Notes under the pieces: generated by a model
The model's database searches: none
Seen by the model: only the letters and a program-made list of their open reading frames with translations
Told to the model about the DNA's origin: nothing
Source: Clavulina sp. PMI_390
Lineage: Eukaryota > Basidiomycota > Agaricomycetes > Cantharellales > Hydnaceae
Assembly (NCBI GenBank): GCA_015039315.1
Contig: WIDE01000006.1
Location: 3,871 to 67,870, forward strand
Direction: 5' to 3'
Length of the DNA stretch: 64,000 bases
Position numbers and translations under genes: made by a program
Shown: in pieces, positions 10,906 to 21,758 of the stretch
Layout: each line of letters opens with the position of its first letter
How positions within the stretch are numbered: position 1 is the first letter of the stretch

Positions 10906-13330
10906 TCATGAGCGACCAAAGACGACACATTACCCTTGTCATTATGATTCTAAAATCCCAGACGTGCCAGACTTACTATGCACCAACCAAGCTTTAGGGT
11001 TTGCTGACTCACAACCTGGTTGAACAAGGAGAGAAATATTACTATTAGGATGCCGGAGAATCTAGAGAATTACTCTGGATATTCTGTGGAAGGTGGAAGA
11101 GTACTGGTGTTTGAGAGCGTGATCAATTGGGGTGATGTTTAAGGATGAGTGTTAAGGGGTAAATTGAACGACACCAAAAGATCACCGATAATTAATTCTG
11201 GTGGGTTTATAAACACGAATAGTGTACAATGGAAATTTTCTAAGCATTAGTTAAAGTAATCAACGAGCGCCTTAGCGACTTTGGACACTCGTGTGTGGAG
11301 GCCCCGGTTGAGGTTGGGCATCCCTTCAAACTGAAGTTCTAACTGAGGTCGCTGTAGACGCAACTCCTCATACAGGGCGGGCCGCGGTGCTTCGCAGTTG
11401 GCGACAATTACGACCTCAAGTCTCGGAAAGCATCCACGCTCCATTTCGATCACAGCCGGGATCGCCTCGGGGATGCGTGGTGGTTCGCGATAAGCGACGT
11501 TTTGGCCGCCTGGAGACGAGTCAAGAGCTGCGTCAAGCAGTGCGAATAGGAAGACCTGCCCATCGCAGCGCTCTATCTTGAACGTGGTGATATCTGGAAT
11601 GGATTCGAATGCAGTAGCGACAGTGCCAATATCATGGAGGCAAAATCCACAATCATCCAGAGTGAAGCTTGTGAGTGACAGCGGGGCTCGCCAGCCCATA
11701 GGAAACGGAAATGTTGCAGATTTCGTTTCTCGGAGGTGGAGCCATGTGTGAGGCTGGAGAAGGGATAGAGTAAGGTGGGAAAGTGAAGGCGTGTTGACTG
11801 CGATGAGTGGATGAGGGTTCGCGAGTGTCATTTCTGAGAGACTTGGTAGGTCGATCACAGGGATACTAGAGGGGGATGTTGTGTCATCGCTGCCGTTGTC
11901 TTGCGTGAATGTGAGGCCTAATTCACGAATCGAGGGGTATCGTGCAAGAACTTGGCCAGCCATCCAGCCTACGGACGAGGGGCAGGTGAAACGGAGTGAG
12001 TCAATAGTAGGGCATATGATAGGAGGGAGGATAAAGCGATTGGTGCCCTCAAAGGAGAATTTTTTCAGTGGGACAGAGTGCCATGAAATATCCTCCAGCT
12101 TCATGTCCGCTTCACATCCGAGAGTATCGTTATTCCTCCCGTCAACGAAACTGAAAGTCGTGAGCCGGGGGACATCGGCAGATTTGATGCTATCCCAGAA
12201 CCACGCGGTGGGACAGTTGTCAAGCTTGATAGTGATGTGCGAGCACCGATGAAGGTGAGGAATGATGAGGTCCCATAGTTTCAGCAAGCGGTCAAAACCG
12301 CGCTCTTTCTGCCGCTCAATGGTGAGACTGAGGGAAGCGAAATTTGACCTCTCGAGGAATGCTTGGATGCGATCGTGAGTTTTCCTCCAAACGCTGTCCT
12401 TTTTGAGATCGAGCTGCTCGAGAATGGACACGTTGGTCCACATGCTCGCTGCTGCAAGCATTACATTTCTCCAACGAGGAGAGACCGACGTGAGCGTTTT
12501 GAGAACGGGAAGCCTCCTGTTAGTATCATTGCGATCGTCTTCAATGGTGTTCTCGAAAACCAGGAGGAGAAGCTCGTCTGGTAAGGTAGTGAGAGGCGAA
12601 GGGCCGGAGAGGGGAGATTTCTGAAGTCGAAAAAAAATCGCCAAGGGGCGTGTTTTGGACATCTGGCAGTAGGTTCAGAGAAGGGCTGACGTGTACTTTA
12701 TCGGAGTGGTGATAGTGGCAGTAGCTGTCAGGCTATAAGTACTAGCTCGACACTGCCTCGAGCCTGTCACAGCTTTTGCTCAAGAATAAACTAGCCGGGG
12801 GAGGTGTTGCCATGGACAGGATTCGACGGTTGAAAAAGGTACGGTGATGGGGGCTATAGCATAGGCCATTTTCATTCAGTGGTCCAAGCACAGCAGCACA
12901 TTCTTGTCAGTGTCGCAAACTCCGAGCGCGACTGCGGTGTGACATCGCGGCAAATCATCGGGTACCCAGCAATCGCGGTTCCGAACAGACATACTCTGCG
13001 ACCCTCAAGCTTTAGGCTCGTCATACTTAGGTTCGTTATTAGAAACATGTATTGTATGCAACCATTAGCCAGGTATTGATGAAGTATGTAAGTGTGTGAT
13101 GCGGAGAGTTGAGAAGGGGTGGGATTGTGAGCTAAGCGTCCATCGCTGATGAAGAGACAAATCGAGTCTGAGGCAAGCAATAAAAACATCTGATCTTGAG
13201 CGTCATAAAAGCACGTCATGCAGAGACTCGTCGGCGCAGGCGTGGAACCGCTTCATGTCGACGACGCAAGGAATTGAGACCCAACGCATCAGCTAATCGT
13301 TCGAGGTTGGTCATTGGTTTCGTATTCTGA
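10906..13330. repeat. tandem duplication, unit 2 (F-box gene plus flanks)
   Basis: This is the second copy of the roughly 2.5 kb unit described at 8350-10905, in the same orientation and directly adjoining it. It ends where similarity fades, just before the AA14-like gene at 13414. In both units the gene-free upstream flank has a similar minus-strand reading beginning MT..., with VQDQMSPL in unit 1 and AQDQMFLL in unit 2. Those readings do not continue as a convincing protein. Confidence 0.7.
11247..12662 (-). CDS. F-box protein, tandem copy 2 (471 aa)
   Basis: This is the full-length sister of the gene at 8835. It is a single exon beginning MSKTRPLAIF, with the F-box at residues 27-70 (LTTLPDELLLLVFENTIE...TSVSPRWRNVMLAAASMW). 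The leucine-rich-like repeats are the same as in copy 1 (PRLTTFSFVDG, PLKKFSFEG, YPSIRELGLTF, LPSLSEMTLANPH, LSHLTLSLL). It keeps the longer C-terminus (..VSKVAKALVDYFN). The upstream in-frame region is closed and this ATG lies close to the F-box, as in its paralogue, which supports the start. The SCF adaptor role is inferred from the F-box; no substrate is known. Confidence 0.85.
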   Translation of the reverse strand: MSKTRPLAIFFRLQKSPLSGPSPLTTLPDELLLLVFENTIEDDRNDTNRRLPVLKTLTSVSPRWRNVMLAAASMWTNVSILEQLDLKKDSVWRKTHDRIQAFLERSNFASLSLTIERQKERGFDRLLKLWDLIIPHLHRCSHITIKLDNCPTAWFWDSIKSADVPRLTTFSFVDGRNNDTLGCEADMKLEDISWHSVPLKKFSFEGTNRFILPPIICPTIDSLRFTCPSSVGWMAGQVLARYPSIRELGLTFTQDNGSDDTTSPSSIPVIDLPSLSEMTLANPHPLIAVNTPSLSHLTLSLLQPHTWLHLRETKSATFPFPMGWRAPLSLTSFTLDDCGFCLHDIGTVATAFESIPDITTFKIERCDGQVFLFALLDAALDSSPGGQNVAYREPPRIPEAIPAVIEMERGCFPRLEVVIVANCEAPRPALYEELRLQRPQLELQFEGMPNLNRGLHTRVSKVAKALVDYFN

Positions 13331-13413
13331 GCACTAGGTCGCAAGCTAGGAAGTAATAACATATCCATTAGAGAACTCGGCTTGAGAACATTGGCCATTT
13401 GAAAGCGCAGGAC

Positions 13414-14810
13414 TCACCATATCCCATGATCAGCTACTGCCCCTGACAACGGGATGGATTGGGTTGCAGAGGGTGACGCTAGTATGCTGGTGGACGTAGG
13501 ACTGGCAGTGCTCGTCTGCACAAGGACAGACGATGTTGATGTCGTAACGTTGGGGTCAGTGCCAAAGGCGACACTGCGGAAGATGTCGGTTTGCGCGCCA
13601 TCCGTCCACCCATACAAGTCAGTGTAAAGCGGTGGGGTAAAAGTATCCTCGAACATCTGTAGTATCGAGCTGTCAGTTCCGCGGTAGGATATAGCGAAAA
13701 TGATGGAAGCGGCTCACGTTGTTCTGCTCGAATTGGAACCAATAGAATGGCGTCTTGGCTCCAACGGTGCAGTTGCTCGGGTCTGCAGGACGGTCGAGGT
13801 ACGTGTCATTGCCGCATCGACGGGGAGTATTTCCCTTTGCGACTGGAGTTGTGCCTGTGGCGTTGGTGATATTGCACTGGAAGGCAATCATGTAGTCTGT
13901 CACAAGAAAGAGATGAGGAACGGCGCGCTTGGAGCAGGATCGCAACGAATAACGTACTCTGCTCGCTGCCTCCATCAGGGGTATGAATCCAGAACCAAGC
14001 ACACTATAGTGAAGAATTAAGCCGTTAGATCCACGCCACAAACATCAAGTTGATGCACTCACAGTGCACTTTCCATCCGGGCAAGGAGGCATGTCTGCCG
14101 GCACCTGGAAGTCCGTATCCTTCGTCCACACGCAGGTCTGGTTCACGCTGAAGACCGTAAAGTCCTCAGGCTGGACTTTGGATGCATCAGACTCATACGC
14201 GATCGCCAAAGCGCATCCACCTAAATCGTTGATTCCTTGTGTATGGAGAGCACTGTGATCGACGCCAGCTAGTGGACAAATAAATTGGTGATGAGGATGT
14301 GCTTGAGATAAGGCAAAGGTCATTTCACTTACGACACGGATCGTTGAGTTGTTCAGGTTCACTGGTCGTAACATCTTGCCAGTAGGAGGTGTAAGCTTTG
14401 TTGCAAGCTAGCTCGAGTGTCTGAGAGCCACCAGCTGGAAGTTGCATGATGTCGTCCTCGTGGGGAGGCATCGTATTGAGGTAGCCGTGGAACCACCATT
14501 GCTCGAATGTTCGGTTCATGAGAGGAACGACGGGTCGATTATCATCGAGACCAGGAACGCCGTCGCCGTACTAGCGCATCGTAAGAAGTGTCAGCATAAA
14601 GGTACTACAATCTGGCGATGAGAGGTACTTACAAATGGTGTGTCGGTAGTAGCATTGAATCCCCACATCGAGGGGTGGTAGAGCTACATAAACCAGTGAT
14701 CAGGTGGTTAGGATTTGTGGCGTGCGATAACAGGAGATCTGCCTTACCGAAATGTGCGCAGAAGTGCTCGAAATAAGAGCCGCGCCCAGCGCGGTAGCAA
14801 GAAACAGCAT
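13414..14810 (-). CDS. AA14-like secreted copper lytic polysaccharide monooxygenase
   Basis: The predicted product is a secreted copper enzyme that would oxidatively cleave plant cell-wall polysaccharide; the characterised AA14 family acts on xylan coating cellulose. A signal peptide of 18 residues (MLFLATALGAALISSTSA) is followed directly by His (HISLYHPSMWGFN). Cleavage would make it the N-terminal copper ligand. I read seven exons with GT-AG introns. They give PLMNRTFEQWWFHGYL, LPAGGSQTLELAC, PGVDHSALHTQG (second candidate His ligand, mature residue about 104 or 108), GKCTCAWFWIHTPDGGSEQ and NYMIAFQCN (candidate axial Tyr). The cysteines are suited to disulphides. A Ser/Thr/Pro-rich tail follows. 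The stop TGA at 13414-13416 overlaps a possible GTGAGT donor, so a short further exon is possible. The family assignment is from memory of AA14 sequences. Confidence 0.72.
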
Positions 14811-16044
14811 CGAGCTTAGAAGAAAGAGAGCGAACGAAGCGTGGAAGGCTATTTACGAGGTGAAGAAGAAGAGGTCGGGACTCAAAGCGGACTCCTCTTA
14901 TAGGGTGGCTCAAAATCCACTGAATAGGGAACAACCCCTCACAACGGTGTTGTTTGAACGGTCTTTGTCGTCACGCGACTCCAAAACCACCTCTTAGGGG
15001 TAATAAAGCATTCCATTATTAAGAAAGCTACCAGGAGTCATCTTCGAAGACATTTGAAACATCTCTGGGATTAGCAAACCGGAAGACATGAAGGTGGCCA
15101 TGGTTGCGAGGAGGTGTTTGGCCATGCTTGTCCTACAATCGATTTCCTTTTTCGGCCTTGTGTCTCAAAAATCCTTGCATAGACCCTAAATTGGCGCACG
15201 TGGCGTGTAGCATACACGAGATCTCTGTTGAAGCCTTTCTGATGATCATATTACATACTTTGTGAATGGCTTGGAGACTGATGTCTGCCTCTGGGCATCT
15301 ATGAAGGAATGCAAAGCATTGCCATCACAACTTTCATGTGAAAAGCATAAACTAAATTGTTACTCTTTTGAATGCCCTTGAACAAAGTCGCAGGGTCGTG
15401 AGTGAATTCTCGCTGGTGGCTGTGGCTGTTCCAAACTGCCATGTTGTCTTTCTGGGCGCTCTCAACCCAACATGAATGACATCGGGGACTAACATCACGG
15501 TCCCAAGATCTGCTGGGCCCTTGGCGGAGCATATGCGAAGGGCGTCTCCTCGCGTTTACACGCGCTCCAGCTGTTGTCATGCTCTAAGCACAACTCTCTC
15601 GGATGCTTCGGCAGACTTCCGAATAAACTCGTCAACAATTGTTCCCCCTTAATCGTGCAAACTTTGAGTAGCAGCAGATCTTGCAACGAGGGCGGCGAAG
15701 ATGGTCAAATTACTCTCCGGTCCGACCTTCTTTGACACCTGGAAAGGCTTTGCGGAGACTCCTTGTGAGATAGTCCGCAACTCCATCACGGGTATGGGAG
15801 TAAGTATTCTTCACCCTGTCATTGAATTCAGTTGCTCTCTCGATGGTGGTAGATCCATTGAAAGGCACTTTGTTGCCAGTGGTGGTCATCATTCAATCAG
15901 CCACTCTTATAACCAAGCCATCGCTTTCTTCCCATCTCTCCAACATCTCACCTCGTTCTCATCCCCCTTTGCTCTAGCCACCCGTTTCACCTCGCTAGTC
16001 TAAACTACAAAGCTTAACTCCCTACGACTCTTCCCTCTTGATTC
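14811..16044. other. divergent intergenic region, 1.2 kb
   Basis: This lies between the divergent starts of the AA14-like gene and the F-box gene at 16045, and must hold both promoters. Pyrimidine-rich stretches just before 16045 (about 15930-16030) look like an ordinary fungal 5' UTR. No gene, RNA or repeat was recognised. Confidence 0.45.
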
Positions 16045-17896
16045 ATGACCATCATACGGACTTCAGCCTTGCCCCACCTCCCTCCAGAGTTGTGGTTACT
16101 GGTATTTGAGCAAGCAACCACCATCACAACATTCTACGATTCCTACTGGATAGATGCATCACTTTGGTCTCCTTTCCAGCGCGATGCATCAAGCCTCCCT
16201 TTCGATGCTCACGCGCAATACGAACAACACCGAGGTGAGTGCGCGCTTCCAAAACTACACACCTGCCTCTGATGTCACCTCGACGCGAAAATTTGTCCAC
16301 GTACTAACGTACCTTCTTCATTATGCCTGCTCCATTGATTTGCCAGAAACCTTGAGGTCAATGATCCTTGTGTGTCGTCACTGGCGAGATTTGATCCTCG
16401 GATCGGGGCTATTCTATCGCCATCTATTCATTCGCAATCTCACGCGACTTCAGGCTGTCGTGCTTGCCCTCGAGCAGTCCAAATTCAGCTCTGCGTCCAA
16501 AAGCACTCCCAACATCGGACGCTACATCACCCATGTCAGGCTGCTGGGTATGCCCCATGCACCGGTTGGTCAGCGCGATGATACCCCTGACGCGCTCAAT
16601 TTCTTTGAACGTCGCTTGACCGATTATGAAGCGAGGAAAGCTGCGGGTACAGCTTCTTCCACCTACATCTCGTATCTTCAGCGCTTCCTGGCATGTTGTC
16701 CCAACCTCCAAGTGATACTCGATTCCTCCTCTCAAGGGAAGGATGAGGAGTGTTTTCCCTTCCTCGAATCATTCGTTCTAGGATCAAGTCCGCGTTCCGG
16801 AGGTGGGGGTGGTCTTCTCTCCTTGGAATACACCCAAGGCACTCCATCTCTCCGCGATCTCGCCACGAACCCCTCAATTATCTCATCGCTCCGACACCTC
16901 CGAGCATCCACACTCCAATTCCCCCAAGACCCGAAAACCCTTCACTCGTTACGTGCAAATCCACTTCGCTTCCCGAATCTCCTTTCCCTCGATCTGCACA
17001 TATCCTCATCGCATTTCGGGCATTGGGAAGAAGCTACACATTCACTGAATCTCCCAGCCCTGAGTCATCTTGTGGTGCGTGCACCGCATGCTGCAGCTGC
17101 TGCGCCGCCTTTTCTTGGCTCTCCTGCTCGCCATGCACTCGAGTGCTTCTTCGGAATGTTTGGAGCGACGCTGACGAGATTGGAGTTAGTCATCTCTGCT
17201 GCTCCCGTAGCTGCTGCTGTCGCCCGTCCCAGACTGTCAGCACGCGATACGGGCGATCCATGGAATAGTGAAGATATACTGAATGTATCAGCTCTTCTCA
17301 AGCTGTGCTCAACATCATTGGTTGAGCTCGTCTTGGACACTGCGCTCGTTCTGCCTCCCTCCAGCGGATCGAACTCAACACTAGATGCTAACCATCCTTC
17401 TTCCACTTCTCTCCGCCGCATCGGACTTCGCGGGGTAGAGATCAGTGCGCTTCTGACGAACCTCGCGTTCCAAAGGAGTAGTAAATCTGACTCCGCGACG
17501 CGGACTCAAAAACCTCATAAAGCGATGCCCCCGATACCCCTATCCACAAGGAAGCTATCGCTCTGCCCTTATTGCAGAATTCACGGGCGCGAAAGCCCTG
17601 AAATGGCAGCGGCGAAGATATCTCAGAGCATCTCTGCCATCTTGGATGCATTTTGTTCGCCATCACAGATCACACATGGCCGGGCCACGGGCATTGCACA
17701 GCCGAAGAGCGCAGCTAGGGCAGATGGGAGATTATTAACGGAGGTACATCTCCTGCCACCGCCTCCAAACTCGCCTCGGTCCCCTGGCGAGATCGATGCA
17801 AGGCCATGCTGCCTGCGCGGCGCCCCCTCGACCTCTCTGATTACAGAGTGGACGAGTACGTGTAGTGAAAAAGGGGTGCAGTTGCGGGTGATGTAA
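16045..17896 (+). CDS. F-box-like protein, two exons (579 aa)
   Basis: Exon 1 (16045-16234) begins MTIIRTSALPHLPPELWLLV and carries the first half of an F-box-like motif. The 112-base intron (GTGAGT...GCCAG, 16235-16346) joins it in phase to ETLRSMILVCRHWRDLIL, the second half. The body shows LRR-like segments (FPNLLSLDLHISSS, LPALSHLVVRAPH, LTRLELVI, LVELVLDTAL, LRRIGLRGVEI) and a C-terminal CPYC motif. Architecture and motifs match the larger minus-strand gene at 3764-7095, including LRRIGLR followed by a short cysteine cluster. A decayed copy of this gene's 3' end occurs at about 21190-21612. It is presumably an SCF substrate receptor. Confidence 0.8.
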
Positions 17897-20800
17897 AGTT
17901 GTCTCATTCAATCCGGACTTCGCCTATAGGACTACTTCTCTGTATAATACCCAATGATACCCTTATACCCTTGTGTAATACTATACAAAGAATGTCATTT
18001 TGATCGTTGACACCGACGGTTCAACCAATCAACACACAAACACCTAAACAACCACAACCCACAAAGCCTCGGCCTCGCTCGCTGATTCACTACTAGAGGA
18101 GGGATTGACCAAAGTTTTAGATCTTAAGATGGGCGGTGATCTCCGGCACCCGTACGAGTCCTGCGATATCAGGCGTTGTGATAAGTGCTTTGTGAAACGG
18201 GCCCTTGATGAGTGCGCGGATCTACGTTAATTCTGTAGATTAGGACATAGAATTCCTGACGCCTGACTATCTTAGGATGCTGTATGGCACAACCGAAGCA
18301 TCCTCCTTGGGCTCAGACGGCGCCTTTGAATCCTCCATTGGTTGCTCTTGGTGGCCTCCGTTAGTTTGCGTGTCTCGAGTTTTCTGGGACTGGGAAACTC
18401 ACAACACTGTGCCATAGAGTCGAGGACACGCAAAACGCCTCCGATACCATGATTGCCTGGAAAATCTACGACAATGCTCTCTGGGAACTTGCTCAGGATA
18501 CAGACATCGCGCATGAAAAGATGCATAGGATCATGGAGTGGGCGTGCCAACCCAACTCTCCACCATGGAGGCAACCAGCGTTCGCTGAGGATCCATCTTC
18601 TCATGTGAGAACACTCTCCGAAAAGAAAACCCAAGTGGAAGCTTTACACTACTCCCAGGATCGCCCTTCATGTCCTACTTCCTCTGAAACTGTGGCCGTT
18701 TTTCGTTTACCCTTTGAGTTGTTAAATATGGTAGAAGTGCTTCCCTATTTGTAGGATTCTTCTATTCACTTTACCTCTCTCGATCAGATCCTTTCTTATC
18801 TGGACCCGATGGAATTGGTCCAACTCTCTTACAGCTGCAAGCGTTTTCACTCCTTCCTGAGCTCTCTATCAAGCCAAAGGACCTGGAAGATGGCGCTAAG
18901 CCACCAAAAACGTCTTCCACAATGTCCTCGCCATGTCAACGAACGGATGTACGCACAGATGATCTGGGATCCCCGCTGCGCTGTGAGTATTGCTTCCCTA
19001 ATCCGTCCATCCTGCGACAGGAATTTGAACATTGTTTTAGGTATGCAGTCGTCCCATAAAGGGTGTGGACCACTACTTTGCCATTCAAGTCTGCATCGAT
19101 CATCAAAAACTGAAGTCAGAGACTTCACTCTTTTTTTTTACAACCATCCAGGCTAACCTCGCTTCATTTTTCTCTAGGCTCATAGACCAATCTGAACTCG
19201 GTCGATTTTTCCCGAGCTTCTTTCCTATAGCTGCAGTCGAAGGAGCACTTCCTTGGAGAGCGGATTTGGAGTGCAAGTCCTAGTTGTAGATCTCACTGTT
19301 TGGCCCTAACTTTGTTTGTGATTTAGGGAAAGGAAACAAAGGCCAAGCCGAGTCAATATCCGAACACGATGATGAAACCTTCGTCAAACTCACCTCGGAC
19401 CGCATGGTTGCCGCCTTCAAGAGGGACTCTATTATTGCCTTGCTAAATGATATCGATACCGCGAGGCAACTTGGGTCGCGACCAGTTGCTCCATTTTGGA
19501 AGCCAGTGCGTCACTGTCTGAGTGTCGCTCATATTTCACGACCCTCTAGATTTGTTGATAGTCATTCTACTCTGCGATGCACCGGCTGACACAAAGGGCC
19601 GCGAAAGCTCTCCGTTCGGATTTTCAGGTATAGTTTTAGTGAATTTCTTCCTCTGAAACAGCCACTTGATTGGTCTATTCCAGAGAGCATCTGAAGTAGC
19701 AGAGTGGACGGCACATATAAATGATAGCCTGTGAGTGGCACGTTTCCGGCCGCTATGACCTTGCTTACTAGCGTAAATAGCTTTGCGTCGGCAATGGAAG
19801 AGGCGGGTTTCGCGGCAAGGAGGCTCAAAAATCTTTTATCGACTGGACTTATCCCTAAATGTCATCGTCCTGGGGTGAAGAAATGGCTTGAACCTCTGCG
19901 AAACATCACTCACGGTGGCCGTATCATATCTAGAGAGAGTCAGTTCTGCCGCTCACTCTCTGTGGAATAAACTCTTAACATCTGATTGGCGTCCCTGATG
20001 AATAGCTTTAGACTACTGGATCAAGAGGTTGCGTGTCATGGACGAAATCTATCGCCGTGAGTATTTCTCCTTCGGAAATGCATGGCAATCAGAGGAGACA
20101 CCAGAGCTTCGTGTTGCACGTGCCGTGTACGAGCAATCTTGCAGGCAAACCCGCCTAAGGCACTCTCATACCATGTCTCTTCGCCGTGAATGGGCGAAGG
20201 AAGGCATCTCTTATGAGAACTTCCTTAACCTCCCCTCCGTTCGATTCGTCATGAATAGTTGGCAAGAATCGGGAGTGGTCTCTCGATCTCGGCTGGGAAA
20301 TGACGACGCTTTCGTCAATGAGATGCAAGAAGCCCTCGACGAATTGAGAGCAAATATCTTTCACCAGATCGACAAGCAGCTGCTCATCGGCACTATCATC
20401 CCAGCAGCAAAAGATCGATTCGCCCAATATAATTTGGTGGAAATCGCGCACGGCTGTTCTACCGGATTGCACGCACATCAGCAAAGCTTTGCCCTTTTTG
20501 CTGCTGCATTGGAGTTCCCTGCAATACTTTTTGACATCTCGCATCCAGGTCTGGCTAGGGTGAAGGGGTACTCAGACCTTGCTCCGTATCCCGAGGTCCT
20601 GCTTCTTGCTCGGAATAAATCGTTTATGCTGCATCAGAGAGGGTCGCAAATGGGGTTACACGTTTTGAATGGCCTGTCCAGTCCTTCCTTAATGTCTGCA
20701 TCAATGAGCGAGCTCATGAACATGGGAGGCATATTCGATTACGAGTGTGCATGTGGTGAATCCGAACCCACAATCCGCAGGAACGACGACACTTGGCTAA

Positions 20801-21100
20801 AATTGGTACGACGCGTCTTCCGTTCACTCCAAACTGTGATTTGTCAGCTAATCGTTGAGTCCTTCCTGCAAGCTCCGACATTTGGTCAATTACCACCCTG
20901 ACCTGAATGTAGTGCATTTTCACGAACAGATTAGTGATGAACCAGGTCATAATGTTCCAGAACCTGGACACGTCATCGTAAGGCTTGGAGTCACGGAGGA
21001 GGAGCTGTTGACCTTGAAAACAAACTATCGTCAGAGCTTCAATGCCTTTCGACACCCTTCTCCCTCGCCTTCGGAAGAAAGCTCGGACTGGGATTGGTAA
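17400..21100. repeat. tandem duplication, unit 1 (3' end of F-box gene plus F-box gene A)
   Basis: This is the first copy of a direct duplication that starts inside the 3' half of the gene at 16045 and runs through the F-box gene at 18129-21100. The second copy is 21190-24719. The left border is approximate, because the relic in unit 2 is too decayed to place the breakpoint precisely. Confidence 0.65.
18129..21100 (+). CDS. multi-exon F-box protein, tandem copy A
   Basis: This belongs to an F-box family common in Agaricomycetes and is a probable SCF receptor. It starts MGGDLRHPYESC and continues through about ten exons. Its order matches copy B: MIAWKIYDNALWELAQDT, HRIMEWACQ, then the F-box FRLPFELLNM / ILSYLDPMELVQLSYSCKRF split by an intron, then NERMYAQMIWDPRCA. 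After these come VDHYFAIQ, SIIALLNDIDTARQLG, APFWKP, LDYWIKRLRVMDEIYRREYF, LRREWAKEG, FVMNSWQESGVVSRSRLGND and the C-terminus EELLTLKTNYRQ...SDWDW at the stop 21098-21100. The join of the first exon to the next is unclear: the frame after ECADL meets a stop unless the intron beginning GTTAAT is removed, and the phase is awkward. All later exons pair well with copy B. Confidence 0.75.
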
Positions 21101-21189
21101 TACCCACGACTTGCAAAAGTGACATGCGAAACGATACTATCCTTCCCACACCACAGTCCCTAGGATTCATTGGGCTCCATGCAGCACTT

Positions 21190-21612
21190 TATCAACTAGC
21201 GTCTTGATAGTCAATTTGAATAGGTGCTTGTTGCTTCGCCTACATAAGACACCAGCCAACTTTGAGTCGATCCCATCACGTATCAAGAGGCAATCAATAT
21301 GTAATCTATTCGTCGCTGGATGTTTTACATGTCGCGCTGCACATATTGCAAAATGCAAGAGCAAAAAGCTTGAAATAGTAGTAGCGAGACTATTAGAGAG
21401 CATTTTTGCTATATTACATTTATTCTCACCATCATAGATCGTAAATGGTGAGGCTATGGCAATTGCACGAGCACCCCGAAAGATCGTAGCTCGTGCAGAC
21501 TCAATTCAGTATAGGCATTATAACGGTTGTATACCTCTTTCTATAGCTTCCGAATTTGCTTGGACTCTGGGCGAAGTTGGTGTAGGGCCGTGCTGCCAGT
21601 GTGGGGCTTTCT
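21190..21612 (+). pseudogene. relic of the 3' end of the 16045 F-box gene
   Basis: This stretch aligns with roughly 17460-17840 of the intact gene. Shared anchors in order are CGC(G/T)CTGC followed by ATTGCA, then GAAAT, AGAGAGCATTT versus AGAGCATCT, GGCAATTGCAC versus GGCATTGCAC, and finally the TGCTGCC near the end. Most visible differences are C to T or G to A, and the relic is clearly AT-richer. No open frame remains. Its position immediately upstream of F-box copy B shows it travelled with that copy. Confidence 0.6.
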
Positions 21613-21758
21613 CATTAGGAAATCACTGAGTTGACGCCGACGCGTCAATCAGTCAACACCCACAAATCGTGAACAACTCACGACGACAACGACATAGACA
21701 TCATAGAACCTCCTCACTTATCCATTATTGAAGGAACAGATCGAACAACACTATAGGG

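Noticed and set aside
10452..10928. Minus-strand frame of 158 codons upstream of F-box copy 1, considered as a gene because a similar reading exists in unit 2
   Set aside because: The similarity reflects the tandem duplication; the two readings diverge and stop differently, and no domain is seen.
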